Shown here in pieces: positions 1 through 4,247 of a stretch of DNA of 5,530 bases. Numbering within the stretch: the first letter of the stretch is position 1; the number at the start of each line of letters is the position of its first letter. The position numbers and the translations under genes are program-made. The notes below the pieces were generated by a model. It worked only from the letters and a program-made list of their open reading frames with translations, was not told the DNA's origin and made no database searches. Source of the DNA: Candidatus Nanohalarchaeota archaeon (lineage in GTDB: Archaea; EX4484-52; JAADEF01); NCBI GenBank assembly GCA_013153555.1, contig JAADEF010000085.1, positions 1 through 5,530 of the forward strand. Direction: 5' to 3'.

Positions 1-90
1 ACTGTAATGTCCTTAGAAGGAGATATTGCAGGAGTAGATGAAGACTACATCATCTTAACACCAGAAGGTGTAAGAATAAGCAGAAGTTAA
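1..90 (+). pseudogene. Duplicate C-terminal fragment of SepF, in the left arm of the fold-back
   Basis: Reading frame 1 from base 1 encodes a 29-residue SepF C-terminus that runs through GDIAG and ILTPEGVRISRS to a TAA stop at 88-90. It is identical at DNA level to the end of the minus-strand sepF up to the final SR. The stop lies just past the arm, in the spacer. This copy has a natural-looking end (SRS then stop), whereas the minus-strand copy reads on into antisense sequence. It therefore probably preserves the authentic 3' end of sepF. It lacks the N-terminal three quarters of the protein within the window; a second full sepF copy further left cannot be excluded, because base 1 is the edge. 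Confidence 0.7.
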
Positions 91-186
91 ATATTTTAAA
101 GTTCTGCTTATTCTTACACCTTCTGGTGTTAAGATGATGTAGTCTTCATCTACTCCTGCAATATCTCCTTCTAAGGACATTACAGT
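1..186. repeat. Perfect 85-bp inverted repeat (fold-back) at the left end
   Basis: Bases 1-85 are the exact reverse complement of bases 102-186 (position i pairs with 187-i). The spacer at 86-101 is 16 bases, A/T-rich and only partly self-complementary. Both arms consist of the 3' end of sepF coding sequence. The left arm starts exactly at base 1, so the real arms may be longer. A perfect palindrome made of ordinary conserved coding sequence, lying at the very edge of the window, is what a fold-back chimera (whole-genome-amplification or library artefact) or an assembly error produces at a contig end. A genuine recent inverted duplication is possible but less likely. The pairing is seen directly; the cause is inferred. 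Confidence 0.95.
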
Positions 187-438
187 TTTCTTAAGCCTGT
201 CTATTGCTCTTTTAAGTTCTATCATGTCTTTTTCTTTTAAAGGTCTTATTCTTAACCATACTATGTTTCCATTTCTTAATTCGTTTTGAACTCTTTCAAC
301 ATCAGAAAAATCATTTAAGGTTATTATTCTAACAAACATTTTCACATTAGATTTGTATTCTATGCCTTCCAATTCAACCCACTCTTCAACATCTCCTTCT
401 ATTTCATGCTGTTTTTTTAGAAGTTTTTTTATTACCAT
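55..438 (-). CDS. sepF: Archaeal cell-division protein SepF (C-terminus corrupted by the fold-back)
   Basis: This is a SepF-family (DUF552) protein, which in archaea and Gram-positive bacteria tethers FtsZ to the membrane at the division site. From the ATG at 438, residues 1-9 (MVIKKLLKK) could be the short amphipathic membrane-binding helix. An acidic linker follows, and the SepF core runs from about residue 33 to 112 (VRIITLNDFSDVERV, then IVWLRIRPLKEKD, then GDIAGVDEDYIILTPEGVRI). The ATG at 438 is preferred to the upstream GTG 447 and ATG 444 because AGGTGAT at 449-443 lies 4 bases before it and overlaps the earlier candidates. Family-like sequence ends at R112 (codon 105-103). The last 15 codons (to the stop at 55-57) are antisense of the duplicated arm and are very probably not real. 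The true protein is likely 113 aa, ending SRS. It is transcribed divergently from the 585 gene. Confidence 0.88.
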   Translation of the reverse strand: MVIKKLLKKQHEIEGDVEEWVELEGIEYKSNVKMFVRIITLNDFSDVERVQNELRNGNIVWLRIRPLKEKDMIELKRAIDRLKKTVMSLEGDIAGVDEDYIILTPEGVRISRTLKYLTSAYSYTFWC

Positions 439-442
439 TGGC

Positions 443-449
443 ATCACCT
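443..449 (-). promoter_or_regulatory. Shine-Dalgarno site of sepF
   Basis: On the minus strand AGGTGAT is followed by GCCA and then ATG (438-436). GGTGAT matches the usual archaeal 16S rRNA 3' tail. Its position decides the start codon, because the in-frame GTG (447) and ATG (444) lie inside the site itself. A leadered mRNA is implied. Confidence 0.75.
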
Positions 450-465
450 AACCTTTTTATTGTAT

Positions 466-485
466 GATGCATGTTTAATTGCATC
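466..485. repeat. Dyad GATGCA-N8-TGCATC, possible operator
   Basis: A perfect 6-bp inverted repeat with an 8-base A/T-rich spacer lies in the region that would be the sepF leader or promoter. The half-site spacing, about two helical turns end to end, suits a dimeric helix-turn-helix regulator. No second copy was noticed in the window, so regulation is only a possibility. Confidence 0.3.
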
Positions 486-550
486 GTTTGTATCTAATTA
501 TTTTTATTATGATAAACTTTATAAAGTTATATTGCTTTATGCGCACATCA

Positions 551-557
551 TTTATAA
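551..557 (+). promoter_or_regulatory. TATA box of the 585 gene
   Basis: TTTATAA is centred about 31 bp before the ATG at 585. With normal archaeal TATA-to-start spacing this puts the transcription start at or a few bases before the ATG, so the mRNA would be leaderless or nearly so. No Shine-Dalgarno site precedes the ATG, which agrees. Confidence 0.5.
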
Positions 558-584
558 GTATTTGTTAACATCAATAATTATTTT

Positions 585-1184
585 ATGTGGGTGGTTGTAA
601 GTAGTGATGTATTCTTTGATTTAAAAAAGTTGAAAGATAAGTTGTTAAATTTTTATGGTTTAAGTAGGGCAGAAGCTCATCATCTTTATTCTAAAACTTT
701 AAAGGCAATGTCGCATGAAATAGATGAGAAAGAAGTTGTAGAGGCTTATCTTGTTTGGCTAAAAGCAGATTTTTATAAGGAGATGCATTTAATTCTTAAT
801 TTGGAAATGCTTCGAACAGTATCTAAAACTATAGATGTTATAGATTATTATTTGATTTCACCTTTTGCAAACAGCAAGAGGATATTTCAAGAGCATTTAG
901 GTTTGTTTAAGAAGGTATTTATTCCTCAAGAATATAAAAAGAAAATTACTGATATCTATTTTTATAAGATTGTGAGTACTTATGTCCTTAAAGAAGCACA
1001 AAATAATGTTCGAAAAATAAGAGCTTTATCTTCTGAGCCGTATGTTTGCAAAAACCTTATTGCTTTTGATATTGTAGCTAAATGTGCCAGAGATGCAGAA
1101 ATGGCAAAAAAATATCTTCTTTCTTTGGCTGTTGCAGAAAAAGAAACTTCATCTAATAAATTTGCAGATCTCAAAAAGGTGTAA
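585..1184 (+). CDS. Unrecognised helical protein, 199 aa
   Basis: I do not recognise this family. The protein looks almost entirely alpha-helical and soluble, with many Lys, Glu, Leu and aromatic residues, no signal peptide and no obvious membrane segment. There are only two cysteines (C155 and C167) and no nucleotide-binding or catalytic motif I can name. The segment around residues 27-50 contains AEAHHLYSKTLKAMSHE, and residues 62-115 are helical and rich in Leu, Ile and Phe. The ATG at 585 is the first in-frame start and has a TATA box at the distance expected for a leaderless mRNA. Codon use matches its neighbours, so it is likely a real gene. It is divergent from sepF, which could mean co-regulation, and converges on dph6 with a 15-bp gap. 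Confidence 0.75.
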   Translation: MWVVVSSDVFFDLKKLKDKLLNFYGLSRAEAHHLYSKTLKAMSHEIDEKEVVEAYLVWLKADFYKEMHLILNLEMLRTVSKTIDVIDYYLISPFANSKRIFQEHLGLFKKVFIPQEYKKKITDIYFYKIVSTYVLKEAQNNVRKIRALSSEPYVCKNLIAFDIVAKCARDAEMAKKYLLSLAVAEKETSSNKFADLKKV

Positions 1185-1199
1185 AGCCAGGCTTATATG

Positions 1200-1877
1200 T
1201 TATTTGGAGGTAAGAACGGCTTTTCGAATGATCATATTGCCTTCATAATTTTTCCATTCTATGTCTGCTTTTTTGATTTCTATGCATTTATGAAATAGTT
1301 CTCCGCATACTGCAAATGTTTCTAATTCACCACCTTCGCCTACGGCACTAACTCCATATTTCTTTTTCATTTCTAAAAGCTTATCTTTTATCTCTAGAAT
1401 CTCTTTCCCTAAAAAATCTTGTGTGAGTGGGTATGCTGCAACTCTGGTAATTACTGCTTTGATGTTATATTTTTCTAGAAGATTTAAAATTTCTTCATCT
1501 GACTTTAACCATAAAGGGTTGAATACCTCTATTCCTTCTTGTAGTGCTATTTTTTGAATTCTTTCTGCTTGATAGGTTGAACGTATTGCACCCGTTATTA
1601 TTCCTTCAATGCCTTTGGATTTGGCTTTTTTTATTATTTTTTTTAGAGCATGGAGTTCCTTCTCTTTTGGTTGTGTGGTTGTGGTCTTGATTATTTCTTT
1701 ATTTAGTGCTTTTGCTTGCAAATATGTTAAATTTATGGCAGGGTAATGGTACATATAGCTATATGGGTTGGTGGTTTCTACTGTTAAAAGATATTTTACT
1801 TCATATCCATAATGTTCTGCAATATGCATAGCGAGTGTGGAATCTTTACCTCCGGAAAAAAGCACACCAACTTTCAT
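1200..1877 (-). CDS. dph6: Diphthine-ammonia ligase (Dph6, ATP-PPase of the DUF71 family)
   Basis: Dph6 catalyses the last step of diphthamide synthesis: ATP-dependent amidation of diphthine on the conserved histidine of elongation factor 2, in the cytoplasm. The protein is 225 aa, the normal archaeal length. Residues 8-13 are the PP-loop SGGKDS that binds ATP. Residues 95-106 (TGAIRSTYQAER) and 119-123 (FNPLW) match the family's central G-x-I-x-S-x-YQ-x-x-R and PLW motifs. Residues 180-187 (GEGGELET) are the hallmark C-terminal motif, usually GEGGE-x-ET. Nothing essential appears missing. The ATG overlaps the stop of the upstream DUF58 gene (TAATG), so it should be translationally coupled; a partial Shine-Dalgarno AGGT lies about 10 bases upstream. 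Its partners Dph2 and Dph5 are not in the window. Assignment as Dph6 is firm at family level. Confidence 0.93.
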   Translation of the reverse strand: MKVGVLFSGGKDSTLAMHIAEHYGYEVKYLLTVETTNPYSYMYHYPAINLTYLQAKALNKEIIKTTTTQPKEKELHALKKIIKKAKSKGIEGIITGAIRSTYQAERIQKIALQEGIEVFNPLWLKSDEEILNLLEKYNIKAVITRVAAYPLTQDFLGKEILEIKDKLLEMKKKYGVSAVGEGGELETFAVCGELFHKCIEIKKADIEWKNYEGNMIIRKAVLTSK

Positions 1878-2821
1878 TAAGCTCTACCTGTTCCCCACAA
1901 ATCAAACCATTTTATAAGAGTTTTAACAAAGTTTTCGTTGGTATAGTATTTTACAAAACCTGCTCCACTTTCATGAAATTTTTTTTCAACATATTCCTCT
2001 TGCTCTTTGGCAAGTTTTTCAAATTTTGATTTTATTTTGTCTAAATTTGCTTCTGTAACTTTACCTGTGATAGGATCTTTTAATCTAAAATAACCTACGC
2101 CTTTAGGAAGGTAGCTATCTCTAACATCTCTTATCATAATGCCTAAAACTCCATCAAATTTTACTGATGCAGCTCGAAGCGGTTCTATCCAATCATCACC
2201 TATACTGATGAAATCAGAAATAATAAATAAGAATGATCGATTGGTTGTGGTTTTGAGAGCAAAATTTATCGCTTCAGCCAGATTTTTACCCCCCTTCCAA
2301 TTTTCCTTTTTTACAAGCTCTGCTAAGATTCGTATGGTTTGCACATCACTTCTTTCAGGAGGAATGTATTTTATGGTATCGTTGAACATGACCATTCCTA
2401 CTTTATCTCCTGCTTCAATAGATGCAGTAGATAAAGTTCCCGCCAGCAAAGACACATATTCTCTTTTTAATCTTTCTTGTGTTCCAAAATCCATTGTTGC
2501 AGAAGCATCTATTAAAAGAATAACATCTAAGTCTCGTTCTTCTTCATACACTTTTACAAATAGCCTATCTAATTTTCCAGAGGTAGACATTCTTGCAGAA
2601 ACTTTCCAATCTATTAGTGAAGCGTCATCAGTAGGCAAGTATTTACGAATATCTGCAAACTCTATACCTCTACCCCTTAAAACCATTTTATATTTTAAAA
2701 TTATGCGGAATAAATCAATAATTTTTTTAACTTCTGTGTTGATTTCAATGATTAATTTTTTTACTTCATCGTTGAAGAGAGGTTGTGTGTTGCTAGGAGA
2801 AAAAGATGATTTGTCAACCAT
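1877..2821 (-). CDS. DUF58 protein with vWA-like domain
   Basis: This 314-aa soluble protein has the DUF58 signature GRGIEF-x4-RKYLPTDD-x4-IDWKVSAR at residues 50-77. ErD (95-97) follows, leading into a von Willebrand A-like fold. Its metal site is DASAT at 105-109 (DxSxS with Thr in the last place), and an aspartate at 203 (FIISDF) fits the third MIDAS motif. The second-motif threonine is not evident: the expected GGT-x-L reads GGKNL at 177-181. DUF58 proteins are usually encoded beside a MoxR AAA+ ATPase and are thought to act with it as chaperones or assembly factors. No MoxR gene lies here, and the upstream neighbour is divergent. No membrane helix is seen. It is first gene of an operon with dph6 (one-base overlap). 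The ATG at 2821 lies about 28 bp from a TATA element, suggesting a leaderless mRNA. Confidence 0.9.
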   Translation of the reverse strand: MVDKSSFSPSNTQPLFNDEVKKLIIEINTEVKKIIDLFRIILKYKMVLRGRGIEFADIRKYLPTDDASLIDWKVSARMSTSGKLDRLFVKVYEEERDLDVILLIDASATMDFGTQERLKREYVSLLAGTLSTASIEAGDKVGMVMFNDTIKYIPPERSDVQTIRILAELVKKENWKGGKNLAEAINFALKTTTNRSFLFIISDFISIGDDWIEPLRAASVKFDGVLGIMIRDVRDSYLPKGVGYFRLKDPITGKVTEANLDKIKSKFEKLAKEQEEYVEKKFHESGAGFVKYYTNENFVKTLIKWFDLWGTGRA

Positions 2822-2840
2822 ATAACTGATGAGTCTTTAA

Positions 2841-2855
2841 TTAAATATATAAATT
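2841..2855. promoter_or_regulatory. Shared TATA element for divergent genes
   Basis: The A/T-rich stretch TTAAATATATAAATT lies midway between the ATG at 2821 (minus) and the ATG at 2878 (plus), each about 28 bp away. It reads as TATATA-type sequence on both strands. Standard archaeal TATA-to-start distance then places both transcription starts at or near the start codons. One element could thus serve both directions with leaderless mRNAs; this is inferred from geometry only. Confidence 0.55.
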
Positions 2856-2877
2856 GGCAAAAACGAAAAATATAAAT

Positions 2878-3357
2878 ATGGAGAACTTTCATGGGCAGAA
2901 TAAAAAAGATGGATTGGCATTACCACCTTTGCCAATTTATTCTTCTTCTCAGAACCATATATTTTTTTATTTAACTCTCACCCCTGAACAGATGTATGAT
3001 TTATTGAACCGTTTAAATGGAACCTTTTACCCTCGGGCTGTTTCATTGCTTCAACAATATTATGAAGATTTAAAAAAAGGCGAATATGCAAAATGCGCAA
3101 AACATCTCTATTTTATGACTTCTTTAATACCCGAAGATGGAGTGGGTTATGACGGCTATCATGTGGCTTCAACAGGATACGGTTTATATCGTAATCAAGA
3201 GTATGCTAAATGCAGAGAATGTAACGGACTCGATAAAAAATGTCCTCAGTATATGCATTTGGACAAGGAAATTCATAATACTTTGGTCAGAATGTTAGAG
3301 ACCAAACTTGAAGTAATTAAAAAGAACGGCTTAATTCAGCCAAAGGATGACCTTTGA
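2878..3357 (+). CDS. Unrecognised cysteine-containing protein, 159 aa
   Basis: I do not recognise this family. Residues 1-27 look disordered, polar and Pro-rich (ALPPLP at 14-19). A predicted helical region follows (about 36-85, TPEQMYDLLNRLNG and onward), then a Gly/Tyr-rich loop (88-104). A cluster C112-x2-C115-x6-C122 with H127 and H133 nearby could bind zinc or another metal; C73 and H76 are further candidates. The C-terminus is helical and Lys-rich. No signal peptide or membrane segment is seen. The ATG at 2878 is chosen over an in-frame TTG at 2854 because the TTG falls on the TATA element and the ATG sits at the leaderless distance from it. The gene is divergent from the DUF58 operon, with a probably shared promoter, and its last 41 bp overlap the convergent editing-domain gene. 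Confidence 0.72.
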   Translation: MENFHGQNKKDGLALPPLPIYSSSQNHIFFYLTLTPEQMYDLLNRLNGTFYPRAVSLLQQYYEDLKKGEYAKCAKHLYFMTSLIPEDGVGYDGYHVASTGYGLYRNQEYAKCRECNGLDKKCPQYMHLDKEIHNTLVRMLETKLEVIKKNGLIQPKDDL

Positions 3358-3727
3358 CCTTTACTTCAAAACTTTTATACCATCCAAAAGGTGAGAACTT
3401 TACTTCTTTAAATGATGTTTTTAAAGTTTCATGATTTTTAAGGACATTAATCAGCTGTAAGCTTTTAGCAGGAGGCAATAAATTGTTGCTAAGATGTGCA
3501 TAAGGATAAAACATAATTTTTTGAGATTTTATTTGTTCTGCATACTTTATTAGATCACTAACAAGCATTTCTATCGTGTTTTCATTATCGTGAGATTCTA
3601 AACTTATTAACACTACTATGCCTTCTTGAAGCTCATCTTCTTTTTTAGCAATATCAGGAGCGCTTTTTAATGCTTTGGAAACTGCTTTGTATTTTATGTA
3701 ATCTACATGCCAATATAGTACTTTCAT
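3317..3727 (-). CDS. Stand-alone archaeal threonyl-tRNA synthetase editing domain
   Basis: This 136-aa protein matches the N-terminal editing domain of archaeal ThrRS (DTD-like fold, PF08915 type), which removes serine wrongly attached to tRNA(Thr). It begins MKVLYWHVDY. It has the YPYAHLS motif (74-80), FGWYKSF (114-120) and KGHPLAELSR (125-134). By comparison with the characterised Pyrococcus domain, H78, Y117, K118 and E131 correspond to the active-site His, Tyr-Lys pair and Glu, so it should be active. In full ThrRS the catalytic domain follows the PLAELSR region; here a stop comes two residues later and the DNA beyond codes for another gene on the other strand. No anticodon-binding domain is present either. 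It is therefore a free-standing trans-editing factor or part of a split ThrRS. The ATG at 3727 is preferred to that at 3778 because it fits the family N-terminus and has a TATA-like box about 25 bp upstream. Confidence 0.87.
   Translation of the reverse strand: MKVLYWHVDYIKYKAVSKALKSAPDIAKKEDELQEGIVVLISLESHDNENTIEMLVSDLIKYAEQIKSQKIMFYPYAHLSNNLLPPAKSLQLINVLKNHETLKTSFKEVKFSPFGWYKSFEVKVKGHPLAELSRSF
3341..3356. repeat. Small hairpin CAAAGG-ATGA-CCTTTG in the convergent overlap
   Basis: A 6-bp perfect stem with a 4-base loop lies inside the 41-bp overlap between the ends of the two convergent genes. It is coding on both strands. It might assist termination or RNA 3'-end stability for either transcript, but no T-tract follows and a stem this short can occur by chance. 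Confidence 0.2.
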
Positions 3728-3746
3728 ATTTTTCAAGAAAGGTTTT

Positions 3747-3758
3747 AAATTTAAATTT
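3747..3758 (-). promoter_or_regulatory. TATA-like box of the ThrRS editing-domain gene
   Basis: On the minus strand the sequence AAATTTAAATTT is centred about 25 bp before the ATG at 3727, with no Shine-Dalgarno site between them. This fits a leaderless mRNA and argues against the upstream ATG at 3778, which would put this box inside the coding region. Confidence 0.45.
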
Positions 3759-3778
3759 TTATGTCTTAGTTTTAGCAT

Positions 3779-3875
3779 CTGAACGGAATGAGAAAGTTTA
3801 ATTTAAATTAATATATAGCTGTTGTTACCTTAATTTGATTTAAGAGCTCAAAGTTCGATCAGCTTAGGTGATTAT
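3779..3875. promoter_or_regulatory. Divergent promoter region upstream of the thioredoxin-like gene
   Basis: This stretch holds the 14-bp palindrome TTAATTTAAATTAA at 3798-3811, followed by TTAATATATA near 3808-3817, the best TATA candidate for the plus-strand gene. It would give a start near 3840 and a leader of roughly 35 nt carrying the Shine-Dalgarno site. The palindrome is pure A/T and may simply reflect composition. Confidence 0.4.
3866..3872 (+). promoter_or_regulatory. Shine-Dalgarno site of the thioredoxin-like gene
   Basis: AGGTGAT lies 3 bases before the ATG at 3876, the same core sequence and nearly the same spacing as at sepF. It fixes the start codon and implies a leadered mRNA. 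Confidence 0.75.
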
Positions 3876-4226
3876 ATGGTTGGTGTAGTAGAATTTGATA
3901 AGTTAAAAGATCTTCAATCTTTTGTAATGGAGCATGAGAAGGTAATAGTATCTGTTAGGCCAAGAGGCGGATGCCCTATTTGCGAGAGATACGCTCCTGT
4001 TTTTAAAGAATCTTTACCTTTGATTTTTGAAAAGTTTCCTGATGTAAGAATTGCAATATTATGGTATGGAGAGGATGATGAGTGTTTAAAATCTTTGAAT
4101 GTATGTTCACCAACGCTTATTTTTTACGAAAACGGAAAGGAAGTTGATAGAGTTATCGTTGAAAGTGTTCCTGTAACAGAATTTAAAGAAAAGATATTAG
4201 AAAAAATAGAAAAATACTTTAAATAA
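3876..4226 (+). CDS. Thioredoxin-fold protein with CPIC motif
   Basis: This is a 116-aa cytoplasmic thioredoxin-like protein. The redox motif C33-P-I-C36 sits at the expected place after a beta strand (VIVSVRPRGG). A helix (ERYAPVFKESLPLIFEKF), a strand (VRIAILWYG) and the cis-proline segment S78-P79-T80 with LIFYENGKEVDR match the usual thioredoxin order; a C-terminal helix ends the protein. Unlike classical thioredoxins (WCGPC), it has RGGCPIC and no Trp before the motif. Two extra cysteines, C70 and C77, are present, C77 being two residues before the cis-proline. It probably works as a thiol-disulphide reductase or isomerase; the partner is unknown. No signal peptide is seen. It has its own leadered promoter and is followed after 21 bp by the GTPase gene. 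Confidence 0.85.
   Translation: MVGVVEFDKLKDLQSFVMEHEKVIVSVRPRGGCPICERYAPVFKESLPLIFEKFPDVRIAILWYGEDDECLKSLNVCSPTLIFYENGKEVDRVIVESVPVTEFKEKILEKIEKYFK
4217..4226 (+). promoter_or_regulatory. Possible TATA box of the GTPase gene, overlapping the preceding stop codon
   Basis: CTTTAAATAA is centred about 26 bp before the ATG at 4248 and includes the stop codon of the thioredoxin-like gene. No Shine-Dalgarno site lies before 4248, so a separate leaderless transcript is plausible even though the genes are only 21 bp apart. Confidence 0.4.
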
Positions 4227-4247
4227 TCATTTATAATTTTATAAATT

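Larger units (their letters stand above)
439..584. promoter_or_regulatory. Divergent intergenic region between sepF and the 585 gene
   Basis: This 146-bp, very A/T-rich region has no convincing ORF or structural RNA. It holds the sepF Shine-Dalgarno site, the dyad GATGCA-N8-TGCATC at 466-485, the 14-bp perfect palindrome AACTTTATAAAGTT at 515-528 (readable as a TATA box on both strands), and TTTATAA at 551-557. The 515-528 palindrome would place sepF transcription near 496, giving a leader of about 57 nt consistent with its Shine-Dalgarno site. Promoter positions are inferred from spacing only. Confidence 0.5.

Noticed and set aside
1..186. Hairpin telomere, CRISPR repeat, attenuator or transposon end at the fold-back
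   Set aside because: The arms are ordinary sepF coding sequence with no repeat units, target duplication or transposase nearby; an artefact or recent inverted duplication explains it more simply.
439..447. GTG 447 or ATG 444 as sepF start
   Set aside because: Both lie within the AGGTGAT Shine-Dalgarno site, which is correctly spaced for ATG 438.
980..1174. 64-codon open frame on the minus strand
   Set aside because: It is antisense to the 199-aa gene, with low-complexity Ala/Leu-rich composition and no start signals.
1184..1194. Palindrome AAGCCAGGCTT between convergent genes as a terminator
   Set aside because: The centre leaves only a one-base loop, so it cannot form a proper hairpin of that length, and no T-tract follows in either direction.
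1835..2029. 64-codon open frame on the plus strand
   Set aside because: It is antisense to the dph6/DUF58 junction, and its Phe/Lys-rich product looks like noise from A/T-rich antisense DNA.
2139..2825. 228-codon open frame on the plus strand
   Set aside because: It lies entirely antisense to the well-supported DUF58 gene, its product is Ser-rich and matches nothing I know, and it has no suitable promoter or Shine-Dalgarno site.
2854..2856. TTG as start of the 159-aa gene, adding 8 residues
   Set aside because: The codon touches the TATA element, and the ATG at 2878 is at the expected distance from it.
3728..3778. Upstream ATG (3778) for the editing-domain gene
   Set aside because: The extra 17 residues are not family-like, and they cover the best promoter box; MKVLYWHVDY at 3727 fits the family N-terminus.
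3779..3875. Possible small RNA in the intergenic region
   Set aside because: No stable stem or tRNA/snoRNA-like boxes seen; the content is explained by promoter-like A/T-rich sequence and a Shine-Dalgarno site.
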